Positions 1 to 7,578 of a stretch of DNA of 64,000 nucleotides are shown one piece after another. Position numbers and translations under genes: made by a program. The notes beneath the pieces were generated by a model. That model saw nothing but the letters and a program-made list of their open reading frames with translations. It was not told the origin of the DNA and searched no databases. Numbering within the stretch: position 1 is the first letter of the stretch; each line of letters starts with the position of its first letter. This DNA comes from a bacterium 1xD42-67 (lineage in GTDB: Bacteria > Bacillota > Clostridia > Oscillospirales > Oscillospiraceae): NCBI GenBank assembly GCA_003612335.1, contig RAYO01000026.1, forward strand, positions 1 through 64,000, written 5' to 3'.

Positions 1-30
1 TGACCCCCTCGTTTCTGCTGGGGTCATTAT
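1..30. terminator. Hairpin at window edge, possible terminator
   Basis: The arms TGACCCC (1-7) and GGGGTCA (20-26) pair perfectly and are followed by TTAT on the plus strand. The run of T is short, so this is a weak terminator candidate for a gene lying left of the window. It is also the only structure in the 57 bases downstream of the NYN gene. Confidence 0.4.
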
Positions 31-57
31 AACATGGCGTCCACTATTATGCAATTT

Positions 58-1062
58 TTAGATTTTATGGACCACTACTTTATTTTCGTAATATTCCTGA
101 CAGGCCCTTGCTGTAAGGCGAATATCTACAAGTGATTTGTTTTGTTTAATTCTTTCAATCAAAATATGCTCAACGGGGATAGCGGTGAATCTCTCCAGAA
201 TGCTCCATGCGGTAGCAGTATGAACATCATCAAATAGAATAATTGATGTGATCTTGTCTGTGTATGCTCTGTTCAATCGGCGCAGAGTAGCACTTAACTT
301 GTACGGGTCTGAGTTCTCACAGTCCACAACAATGACAACTTTCTGACTATCATCTATAAAGTTGTAAATGCTTCCTTTTATATAACCGCCCGCGTCTGAA
401 ACCTTGCTGTATTCTGTGAAATTATCATTGTGCCAGCGATAAAGCAGGGTTACAAATTTTTTGTCATTGTAGAGAAGATTTCCTTCGTCATGTGGACTCC
501 AGTTGATATACATTTGGTATGGATACAAGCGCAAACTGTCATAATAAGTATCTGCGGCTGTTTTTGTTTCTTTTTCACAGAGGCCATTCGGCATAATGAA
601 AAGTTCTCGGATGTACTGCCAGTTTAGCCATAGGGGAAATAATTGTTTACAGTTATTTATGCGGTCTGATATCAGACGGTTGATCTCAACAATATGGCAG
701 GACAACCGGGTGCTTGACTTTTTTATAAAGCTCACGCCATCTGCGAGAAGTTGATTGATTGAATCAGACGGCACAAACTGCGGGAGAGACAAAATGGTTT
801 TATACTCCATCCTCATTTTTTCGTTGATATATTTGAAATTGCGTTCAATCGCTGTCCGGCAGATAGACAAATGGCGAATGATGCGGGCGTTTTTGTCATT
901 TTCCATCTGACTAAATACTTCTAACTGCGGCGGTTCATGTTCGTTTTCAAATATTCGTTTTGGAACGCCGATTAGGTACGCTATCTTTGAGACTATAACA
1001 TAAGTGCTGTCTTTGTAAGCCATTTGTTCCGCTTTGGCTTGCTCCAGCGGCAGTACGTCCAC
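58..1062 (-). CDS. NYN/PIN-like nuclease-domain protein
   Basis: This 334-aa protein starts at a GTG placed after AAAGGAGGG. The first 230 residues match nothing I recognise. The last 100 resemble an NYN/LabA-type PIN-fold ribonuclease: a hydrophobic strand ending in the acidic motif VVDCEN near residue 250, a second strand ending IILFDD, then a late KSLVDIRLTARA helix whose aspartate would complete the acidic site. The family assignment comes from motif order only. It lies upstream of, and divergent from, the 66-aa gene and has its own promoter-like sequence. NYN-family enzymes usually cut RNA, so an RNA-targeting role beside a reverse-transcriptase operon is an inference. Confidence is high that it is a gene and moderate for the domain call. 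Confidence 0.65.
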   Translation of the reverse strand: MDVLPLEQAKAEQMAYKDSTYVIVSKIAYLIGVPKRIFENEHEPPQLEVFSQMENDKNARIIRHLSICRTAIERNFKYINEKMRMEYKTILSLPQFVPSDSINQLLADGVSFIKKSSTRLSCHIVEINRLISDRINNCKQLFPLWLNWQYIRELFIMPNGLCEKETKTAADTYYDSLRLYPYQMYINWSPHDEGNLLYNDKKFVTLLYRWHNDNFTEYSKVSDAGGYIKGSIYNFIDDSQKVVIVVDCENSDPYKLSATLRRLNRAYTDKITSIILFDDVHTATAWSILERFTAIPVEHILIERIKQNKSLVDIRLTARACQEYYENKVVVHKI

Positions 1063-1091
1063 AAGCGTCCCTCCTTTTGCTGTATTGACTT

Positions 1092-1120
1092 AGTATACCA
1101 TAGAAACAGAGTAATGTCAC
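1092..1120 (-). promoter_or_regulatory. Sigma-A-type promoter of NYN gene
   Basis: On the minus strand GTGACA (1120-1115) is followed after 17 bases by TATACT (1097-1092), about 30 bases before the GTG start. Both boxes are one or two changes from consensus. Confidence 0.6.
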
Positions 1121-1169
1121 CTTGTTCTCTGTTAACTCTTAGTTTTATTTTCTTTTTCTGCGGTTGATG

Positions 1170-1198
1170 TTGACAATCTCTCTTTGCTCTTTTATATT
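1170..1198 (+). promoter_or_regulatory. Sigma-A-type promoter of 66-aa gene
   Basis: TTGACA at 1170-1175, a 17-base spacer, then TATATT at 1193-1198. It sits 31 bases ahead of the ATG at 1230 and ahead of the AGGAGG site. Confidence 0.7.
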
Positions 1199-1229
1199 AG
1201 AAACATCTTTGATTTAGGAGGTTCTAGTC

Positions 1230-1430
1230 ATGGCTGGAAGAAAAACTGTTGAAGAGCGCATTGTCCTCATAGACGCAAAAATCGCCAAGAAAAGGGAAGA
1301 GATTGCTGCGCTGGAGATGCAGAAACACAAGCTGCAAAATCCTGTTACCATGAAGTCAGTTATGGACAAAGCCAAAAAAGCTGGGCTGACTCCAGAGGAG
1401 ATTGCAAAGAAACTGGGCATTGAGGTCTAA
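1230..1430 (+). CDS. Small coiled-coil/HTH-like protein
   Basis: A 66-aa product with an ideal TTAGGAGG site, its own promoter and its own terminator, so it is very probably expressed. Residues 7-36 are charged heptad-like sequence rich in I, K, E and A, suggesting a coiled coil. The last 20 residues (KKAGLTPEEIAKKLGIEV) resemble the first two helices of a helix-turn-helix. I do not recognise a family. It could be a small DNA-binding or partner protein. Whether it belongs with the neighbouring NYN or reverse-transcriptase genes is open. Confidence 0.6.
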   Translation: MAGRKTVEERIVLIDAKIAKKREEIAALEMQKHKLQNPVTMKSVMDKAKKAGLTPEEIAKKLGIEV

Positions 1431-1439
1431 TATCAAATA

Positions 1440-1474
1440 GCGCCGCCTGTGCATCTGCATGGGCGGCGCTTTTG
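1440..1474 (+). terminator. Rho-independent terminator
   Basis: Stem arms GCGCCGCC (1440-1447) and GGCGGCGC (1462-1469) are followed by TTTT. It lies 10 bases after the 66-aa gene stop and 5 bases from the convergent reverse-transcriptase stop, so it may serve both directions. Confidence 0.85.
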
Positions 1475-1478
1475 TATG

Positions 1479-4322
1479 CTAAAGGCCATAATCCTTAATG
1501 AATTGTCGTACTATCTTATCAAATTTATATAAGATTTCATCCGGTAGCCGCTGGTCTGTCAATGCCTTGGGGAGTGTATAACCGGATGTGCTCTTTTCAA
1601 TCTTTCGGAACACCACGCGATCTGTTTCTCGATGCAGCGCTTTTATTTTGTATCCCTGACTCAGCCAGGAATGAGAAATGCAATATCCGTGAGCAGAGAG
1701 CTGAAATGTCTGGAAGGGAAAATCTTCATCTCGCCACATGGGAGAGGGTAAATCCGGCGTATCGTCATACCAAAAGGCATCAAAACAGTATGCCTCCCAT
1801 GGCAGCGCATCACCCAAAATTTTTTCAATATCCTGGAAACTCAGATTGATTGTCTGACGCTTACTCTGCCGGAAATACTCTGTCAGCTCTATGTATGGTG
1901 ACTCGTCCGAAGGCGAAGTATCCATGATGCCATCCAGCATGGATATGAGGTCTATGTGTTCTCCCGCCAATTCATCAGCACTGGAAAATATATCGTACGC
2001 ACATTGGCGATGAATGTAGATTAGGTTTTGAACTCTCCTGCCCTGCCCAATGTTCTTTTCAATAAGCTCAATGTCCTGGTCAGCCAACATCAGCTGATTG
2101 CAGTAAAAGCAGCGTCCACTCTGCCGGGTCCACACTGCTCTGTATTTTCCACTATGCTTTTGAACGTCTCTCTGGTGCTGAAGGTATATTTGATAATCGG
2201 CGTCAAGGTAAGGATTGAATTTTAGTTTACAGGGCTTGTGCCTGACCGTTTCAAGGTGTGCCAGATGCACGACTCTGATTGTTGGGTCCGTGGGCAAGAT
2301 GAAGAAATATTCGCCTCCTTCTTTTACCCAAAACTTTTTTGTGATTGTTTCCCTATGCCAACGGGGATACTTTCTGCACATCAAGTCGGTCAGCAGTCCC
2401 CATACAACAATATCCACACGACAGAACGCCTCATAAGCATCTTCGACACGGTGATAGGATGCCCACCCACGTAGCTTTTTATTGATTTTCCCAATAAGTG
2501 TACGCTGGGTTCCTTTGAAGTTCAAAATGAGCTTTTCCATTTCATGTTCAAATCGTTTGATAGCGTCATCTGATGGGGTTACACAGAGTATCCCATTTGT
2601 CTTCTTGTAGTGGCGAGATAAAAAACAAAATCCCCTCTTAACATCTGCAATATAGGACTTGTCCTGGTTCATTCGCAGGCCACGATCTCCAAGAAAATCA
2701 CAAGCAATATCCAGTATGAGAGATGCCTGCTCTTGACTTCGGGCGGTGATGATTATATCGTCTGCAAATCGGATTGTATTGCCGTTGAGGTAATCAACGC
2801 CCCCAGCCGGGTACAACCTGTCGTAGATATAAGATTGTAAGCCATCCAAAAGCATATTGCCAAGGATGGGAGATAGCGAGGTTCCAAGTGATATTCCTCT
2901 GTCCGTTGAAAAAAGCTCACCATCTCGGATAACGCCAGCCTTGAGAAATTTTTGGAGCATAGCTTTATCCATAGGAATATCATTCATAAGCCGCTCATGC
3001 GTAATGCTACTGTAATAGGATTGCACGTCAACGACTACTACCCACTCAGGTGCATAGGGTCCGGTTAGATCGTGCATCAAGTAAGCATGAGCGTCAAATG
3101 CAGACCGGCCTTTCCGGGCAGAAAAGGATTTCCGATCTGCTGTGGCCTCTGATACCGGATCAAGAGAATATGCGTACAGCGTTAGCATCGCTTTATCACG
3201 CACGGCGGGAACATGAATAATTCTCAGTTTACCGCTTTCCTCTACCTCTGTGTGTCTATACGGCAATGGACGATACCCACGAGAGGTCAGGGTAAGAGCG
3301 GCTTTGGCTTTCTCCTCATTCGATTTCCAATGGACACCATCAATTCCCGCCTGCGAATTTGCGTTCGCGGCAGCCCGAACCGCCAATACTCGTGCCGCCC
3401 ATGATCTGACAAGCTCAGACTGGAGTTTTTCTACTTCGTCCCATTTGCGGTTGTAAGCTGCATAAGATAAATCCTGCTGTTTTCGTTGCAGTTCGGCTTC
3501 CATTTTGGGCCAGTCAATCGTCCTCCATATGACAGCTAAATCTTCATCATTCATCACGCGCTGCGGTTTGGCCTGCGTGATTATCATTGAGATAGGGCAA
3601 TGATCGGAACCGAGGATGTCCTTGTGAAACTTGATGCTCTGAACGGACGAAAGCAGCTCACTGGATAAAAGGAAATAGTCCAGACGGGTTCCACGATTAT
3701 CCGCACGGTTCTTATTTTTGGGTCCCCACCAGGTGTACGCCCCTTCCTTGAATGGATGTAATTCACGGAATACATCGACAAGCCCAGTATTGATGAGCTT
3801 TTCCATTCCCTCCCGTATGTCTGAACGAAAAAAAAGATTGTCTGGTTCATTTTTTGCGTTTTCTGGGTAACTATCAATCCACGCTCTAGTTGCGTTAAAA
3901 TCCCCACAGAGGATAACAGGCTTTGATAGGTTAGATACATATTCCCGGAGTGCGGTATCCCACTCCATGCGATAATCAGGACGGTCTGGGGTGTTGTGTG
4001 GGTGGACGCTGGGAACATACACATTGATGATGTAGCACTCCTTATATTCTAAGGCAATAAATCGACCGTCATCATCAAATTTGTCTATCCCCATTTTCAG
4101 GGAGCAAGACAAAGGTAGCTTTCGCACCAACGTCAATGTTCCAGAACATTTTGTTTTCTTTGAAAGGTTCCAAAACTGTGTGTACCCAGGAGTATTCAGA
4201 GAGCAACGTGTTTTTATTTCCTGGCAACATACTATATCAGGTTTTGCGTCAGCTAAAAACTCCAGAAATCCTTTTCGGCGGCAGGCCGCAATTCCATTCA
4301 CGTTCCAGCTCACGATTTTCAT
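1479..4322 (-). CDS. EEP nuclease-reverse transcriptase-HNH-like fusion
   Basis: A 947-aa protein, last gene of a leftward operon; its ATG follows AAGGAAG. Residues 1-250 are an exonuclease III/APE-type EEP nuclease with the expected residues present: N7, E35, Y102, GDFN at 140-143, D215 and the terminal SDH at 239-241. Residues 310-570 are a group II-like reverse transcriptase: GIDG near 327, GKLRIIHVPAVRD at 364-376, VVVDVQSYY at 429-437 carrying the first catalytic Asp, LGTSLSPILGN at 479-489 and RFADD at 518-522. Residues 600-665 match the maturase X domain (LRGWASYHR). C738-C741 and H771-C774 outline a zinc HNH-like fold whose usual first histidine pair is not visible. The last 170 residues are unrecognised. 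No ribozyme flanks it, so it is free-standing. The order is the same as in LINE elements (nuclease first, RT second). Confidence 0.85.
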   Translation of the reverse strand: MKIVSWNVNGIAACRRKGFLEFLADAKPDIVCCQEIKTRCSLNTPGYTQFWNLSKKTKCSGTLTLVRKLPLSCSLKMGIDKFDDDGRFIALEYKECYIINVYVPSVHPHNTPDRPDYRMEWDTALREYVSNLSKPVILCGDFNATRAWIDSYPENAKNEPDNLFFRSDIREGMEKLINTGLVDVFRELHPFKEGAYTWWGPKNKNRADNRGTRLDYFLLSSELLSSVQSIKFHKDILGSDHCPISMIITQAKPQRVMNDEDLAVIWRTIDWPKMEAELQRKQQDLSYAAYNRKWDEVEKLQSELVRSWAARVLAVRAAANANSQAGIDGVHWKSNEEKAKAALTLTSRGYRPLPYRHTEVEESGKLRIIHVPAVRDKAMLTLYAYSLDPVSEATADRKSFSARKGRSAFDAHAYLMHDLTGPYAPEWVVVVDVQSYYSSITHERLMNDIPMDKAMLQKFLKAGVIRDGELFSTDRGISLGTSLSPILGNMLLDGLQSYIYDRLYPAGGVDYLNGNTIRFADDIIITARSQEQASLILDIACDFLGDRGLRMNQDKSYIADVKRGFCFLSRHYKKTNGILCVTPSDDAIKRFEHEMEKLILNFKGTQRTLIGKINKKLRGWASYHRVEDAYEAFCRVDIVVWGLLTDLMCRKYPRWHRETITKKFWVKEGGEYFFILPTDPTIRVVHLAHLETVRHKPCKLKFNPYLDADYQIYLQHQRDVQKHSGKYRAVWTRQSGRCFYCNQLMLADQDIELIEKNIGQGRRVQNLIYIHRQCAYDIFSSADELAGEHIDLISMLDGIMDTSPSDESPYIELTEYFRQSKRQTINLSFQDIEKILGDALPWEAYCFDAFWYDDTPDLPSPMWRDEDFPFQTFQLSAHGYCISHSWLSQGYKIKALHRETDRVVFRKIEKSTSGYTLPKALTDQRLPDEILYKFDKIVRQFIKDYGL

Positions 4323-4408
4323 AGTGTGCTTCCTTATTCACGAAAGTCATCTTACAAGTATTTGCTTTATTTAAGCATACTTCGATAAAAAAGACAATCC
4401 TAATCATC

Positions 4409-4831
4409 TTACTCGAAGTCTCTTAATGCTATAAAATATGGCATCAGGATAAAAACGTGTTGCTCACCAGTAACTAGCGGTTCAAATCGAATAGAAATTG
4501 CGTGCCTTGAGATTTCTTGAAGGGTACTCATAAACTCTCCATGTGCAAATTCAACATAGCAGCACCACATCTCGATGGTGGCGGAATAAGAGGAGTAGTT
4601 TATCTGTGCCCTGAGTCTTCCGCCAAATTCCTTCAAGATTTGCTCACAGGCTAAAATCGTCTTCTTGAAAATCACAGGGGCAAAGGGAATAAGAAATCGT
4701 GGATTTTCCTTCATCTCCCTTTCCAGGGTATGAATAAATTCTATCATGCGTTCCGCCTCGTCGGGAGAGAGGTCATCATCACCTTCTTCAATGTTAGGTG
4801 GGAAAACGATATTATATTCGTAGTTCTTCAT
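4409..4831 (-). CDS. Orphan 140-aa protein of RT operon
   Basis: An acidic-to-neutral protein with no signal peptide, membrane segment or motif I recognise. Its start overlaps the end of the SLOG gene by 20 bases, a spacing typical of translational coupling. It is followed 86 bases later by the EEP-RT gene. The N-terminus (EEGDDDLSPDEAERMIEFI) is acidic and probably helical. Its position between a putative ligand sensor and a putative effector suggests an adaptor or regulator, but this is inference from order alone. Confidence 0.6.
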   Translation of the reverse strand: MKNYEYNIVFPPNIEEGDDDLSPDEAERMIEFIHTLEREMKENPRFLIPFAPVIFKKTILACEQILKEFGGRLRAQINYSSYSATIEMWCCYVEFAHGEFMSTLQEISRHAISIRFEPLVTGEQHVFILMPYFIALRDFE

Positions 4832-5351
4832 TGATGCGTGACACCTCCCGCGTGATGGGGTTGATCACAATAATTTTGCGCTTCTTGCTCTGTGCGTAAC
4901 GCACAGTCATTCCGGTTCCGCTTTGATAGGAACCATTGTAAACAGCCAGCAGGATACCAGCATGATCTACCATGTAGCGGTTCCGGTCAAGCATACACTT
5001 TTTGGTATACTCATGTCCGGTGCGCACGATTTTGTTGGCCTGCTCTAATATGGAATGATACTGCGTTCGCACGGAGCTTGACCATTTTATTTCCTGATTA
5101 TCACAGGGCAAGGCACAGCAAAGTTTTATCGCAGGATTTTTCTTTCTCAAGTCGAGGACGATCTGAGCTGCCCAAAGGTCTACTCCCTGGGCCATACCAG
5201 AAATAAATTCAGTAACACCATCATCGACCAGGGTCTTGATCTGCTCTGTGAGGACACCCTTTAGCATGGTGCAGTCCGGGGAAGATTCGTCATATCTCCA
5301 AGGAAAACTTTTGGGGCGATGTCCGGTAAAGGCACAAGAACATAAATCCAT
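4812..5351 (-). CDS. SLOG-fold protein (DUF1273/YpsA-like)
   Basis: A 179-aa protein. The ATG at 5351 is preferred because GGTAGGAGG precedes it by 7 bases; an in-frame start 21 bases earlier overlaps the upstream gene and lacks such a site. The N-terminal strand and turn AFTGHRP (residues 7-13) and the SGMAQGVDLWAA motif about 40 residues later are hallmarks of the DUF1273 branch of the SLOG superfamily, Rossmann-like folds thought to bind nucleotide-derived ligands. No membrane segment is present. The upstream stop overlaps its ribosome binding site, so it is co-transcribed. Members of this superfamily recur in phage and conflict gene clusters. Ligand and activity cannot be read here. Confidence 0.8.
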   Translation of the reverse strand: MDLCSCAFTGHRPKSFPWRYDESSPDCTMLKGVLTEQIKTLVDDGVTEFISGMAQGVDLWAAQIVLDLRKKNPAIKLCCALPCDNQEIKWSSSVRTQYHSILEQANKIVRTGHEYTKKCMLDRNRYMVDHAGILLAVYNGSYQSGTGMTVRYAQSKKRKIIVINPITREVSRINEELRI

Positions 5352-5362
5352 AAGACACCCTC

Positions 5363-6985
5363 CTACCAACATCTCATGTAATTTACGTCATTGGGTATGC
5401 TTATATCCAACAGGATTGCTCCTCTTGTTTGGGCAGCAAACTCCCGTATTTTTTCGGAATACTGTGCAGAGGACAAATCACAAATACAGAAATCCGCCCG
5501 CTCAATCATATCTGAAATAACGTCAAAATCACTGTTGTCATCTCCTGTCCCCACCCGGCTTACATACGTCACCGAATGGCAAGGTGGGCAAAGTGACTTT
5601 CTTATGTCGTTCTGATCGTCGTCATCAGCTGAAAAAGTGTCGGCACACATTAACGCTGTAATTTTTGTTTCTCGTAAAGCGATACGTGATGCTGTAGCAT
5701 ATACCAACGCAAAAAGGAAACTTGAAAGAGAATACGAGCTATCTACATAAATATCACGGACATCATATACAGAGAAAAGAAAATCAGTAATCCGTTTGAA
5801 GCGAGTCAACGATTCAAAAGTACCCTCGCCAAGTGCAAAGAGACCGCAAGTGGTTTTTTTCAATTTCTGTTCTGCGGTGAGTTTGCTGTGATACCTTTCC
5901 TTCAGCTCCAATCGAATTGTTCTGCACCCGTGTTGTAGTATCTGCCGTGCCCGTTCACTTCCTACACTGATGACCTTTCCAGCATCTTTCAGCGTGCATC
6001 CTTCATTCATTTTTTGAAAAATCAACTGTTCCTTTTCAGTTAAAAATGATACGGCATTCAAAATCGCTGCCTCAGTTTCAGGCGTCGTTAAATCATACTC
6101 CAAAGCTCTCTGGAATTTTATCGGCTGATAATGTGGGTCATACAGCGTATCATAGAAATAACTAATGACGTGCGTAGAATTTTGGACTATCCACTGCATC
6201 ATTCTTGTTTGTTTTAAGGTAATGTCATCTTTTTTTGACTCTTGTATGACTGGGGTTATGAGTTTATCGCTCATGCAGAAAAACGCTCTTTCGCTGTTAA
6301 GCATTTCTTCGGTCGAACTGTGATCTGATATGAGCGCAATCGTAACCTTCTGTGGATTGTAAGTTCTTGCTTTGAGTGCTACCAAAAGGCAGATATATGA
6401 AAAATCACCATCTGGGTAAACGTAAAACTCCACAGCCTCATACTCTGCCACAAGTCCATCGACCGTTGATTGTATTCTGAATTGAATATCTGCATCATAC
6501 ACGTCCTTGTGACCAATAAACGAACAGATTATCTTTTTCTTAGAAGAACGGTGGTCTGAGACAGACGGAAAATTCGCTCTGTCTTCTTGCATTTTTGGAA
6601 ACGGTTGATTGATTGTTTCTCTGGTTCGTTGATGCTCATCCTCAAAACTTTTTTCAAAGTCAACATAGGAGGCACATAGCAGTCTAATAGCTGTATTAAC
6701 ATCAGGCGGAAACCTATATTTCCACGCGGTGTATCTTTTCCATACGATTGGATTCCGATTCCAGCCATTATCCAAGTATCGCTTAATTGCACTTCTGATG
6801 CTGCTTGACTTGAGACCCTTTTCTTTGGAGACAGCTAAAATCAGATGCTTGATACCATCTGCATCCAAGGGAATGCTTTGTTCTGTATAGCTTTGCAGTA
6901 TTTGTATCATGTACCAAGAGCCATTAGTAGTTATCCGTCCGAATTTTTTAACGTATAAAGAGATAAGTGGGTTTTTCTTTGCCAT
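5363..6985 (-). CDS. Spo0A-C/SLOG/sigma-4/SLOG multidomain protein
   Basis: A 540-aa first gene of the operon, with GAGGAG ahead of its ATG. Residues 12-80 resemble the DNA-binding domain of Spo0A, with the pattern SSIRSAIKRYLDNGW matching the recognition-helix region. Residues 150-280 look like a SLOG domain opening with SFIGHK and continuing with a FYVYPDGDFSY stretch, the counterpart of FYVGxxGxFD. Residues 305-360 are a sigma-70 region 4-type HTH (LTEKEQLIFQKMNEGCTLKDAG). Residues 400-530 form another alpha/beta sensor-like domain ending in ERADFCICDLS and ILLDIS. I read it as a ligand-responsive transcription factor for the operon. The combination is not one I know. Confidence 0.65.
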   Translation of the reverse strand: MAKKNPLISLYVKKFGRITTNGSWYMIQILQSYTEQSIPLDADGIKHLILAVSKEKGLKSSSIRSAIKRYLDNGWNRNPIVWKRYTAWKYRFPPDVNTAIRLLCASYVDFEKSFEDEHQRTRETINQPFPKMQEDRANFPSVSDHRSSKKKIICSFIGHKDVYDADIQFRIQSTVDGLVAEYEAVEFYVYPDGDFSYICLLVALKARTYNPQKVTIALISDHSSTEEMLNSERAFFCMSDKLITPVIQESKKDDITLKQTRMMQWIVQNSTHVISYFYDTLYDPHYQPIKFQRALEYDLTTPETEAAILNAVSFLTEKEQLIFQKMNEGCTLKDAGKVISVGSERARQILQHGCRTIRLELKERYHSKLTAEQKLKKTTCGLFALGEGTFESLTRFKRITDFLFSVYDVRDIYVDSSYSLSSFLFALVYATASRIALRETKITALMCADTFSADDDDQNDIRKSLCPPCHSVTYVSRVGTGDDNSDFDVISDMIERADFCICDLSSAQYSEKIREFAAQTRGAILLDISIPNDVNYMRCW

Positions 6986-7071
6986 ATCAGATTCTCCTCG
7001 CAGGATACTTTTGTTGTGTTGAACAGCAGGATAAGGGCGGAAATATAGTCTTTCCTTCTCTCAAAACTACC

Positions 7072-7122
7072 ATAGGCAATATTGCCTATAACGCTTTTAC
7101 TCCATTATAGGCAATAATGGAG
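7072..7122. promoter_or_regulatory. Palindromic operator between divergent genes
   Basis: ATAGGCAATATTGCCTAT at 7072-7089 is a perfect 18-base palindrome. A second dyad, CTCCATTAT (7100-7108) with ATAATGGAG (7114-7122), repeats the TATAGGCAAT half-site. The pair lies between the operon start at 6985 and the HTH gene at 7154, the expected place for an autoregulatory site. Confidence 0.6.
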
Positions 7123-7153
7123 ATAAGTCAATGGGGGAAGGAGGCAAGACGGC

Positions 7154-7357
7154 GTGGTTTCTTACGCTCCGCTATGGAGAACAATGGAAAAAAGTGGTGC
7201 GACCACTTATACACTTCAAGTGAAAGGCGGTATCAGCAGCTCCACAATACGCCGTCTAAAAGCTGGGGACTCTGTATCTACAAACACACTGGATGCTCTT
7301 TGCAAAATTTTAGGCTGTGCAATGCAGGATGTTATAGAATATCTGCCTGATAAGTGA
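7154..7357 (+). CDS. Small Cro/CI-like HTH regulator
   Basis: A 67-aa protein of the short HTH_26/YozG type. The order LW(R/K)T, GGISSSTIRRLKAGDSVS, LDALCKILGCAMQDVIEYLP spans the helix-turn-helix and the closing helix typical of the family. The start is GTG, 10 bases after AAGGAGG. It diverges from the SLOG/RT operon with the palindromes in between, so it is the natural candidate repressor of one or both transcripts. Alternatively it could serve the ICE downstream. Confidence 0.75.
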   Translation: MVSYAPLWRTMEKSGATTYTLQVKGGISSSTIRRLKAGDSVSTNTLDALCKILGCAMQDVIEYLPDK

Positions 7358-7426
7358 AAAACAGGCGTTCCCCCCTCAAAACGTATACTTGAAGGAGCCA
7401 GAGGGACAGGGGTACGCGGTAACCGG

Positions 7427-7465
7427 CAAGCAATGCGTGTGTGGCCACACACGCCCTTTTGCTTG
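7427..7465. repeat. Nested palindrome near relaxase
   Basis: GCGTGTGTGGCCACACACGC (7435-7454) is a perfect 20-base palindrome, and outer arms CAAGCAA and TTGCTTG extend the dyad to 7427-7465. It lies downstream of the relaxase stop. It may be an oriT-type hairpin or a transcription stop; no nick site can be assigned. Confidence 0.5.
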
Positions 7466-7520
7466 TTGGTGGCTACCGCCCCCAAACCCCATTGAACAGC
7501 CCCGTGCCGGGTCTGGCTGC

Positions 7521-7543
7521 GCGTTCCTGCGGAACGCTTTTGT
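7521..7543 (+). terminator. Possible terminator
   Basis: GCGTTCC (7521-7527) pairs with GGAACGC (7531-7537), followed by TTTTGTT. The rest of 7358-7578 shows no coding evidence I trust. Confidence 0.45.
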
Positions 7544-7578
7544 TGGGCCGGTGGCCCTCCAGGTAGACAGAAGAACGG

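Noticed and set aside
1479-4322. EEP-RT gene as an ordinary group II intron protein
   Set aside because: No GTGCG 5' end, domain V hairpin or split host gene was found around it, and an EEP domain is not part of intron proteins I know.
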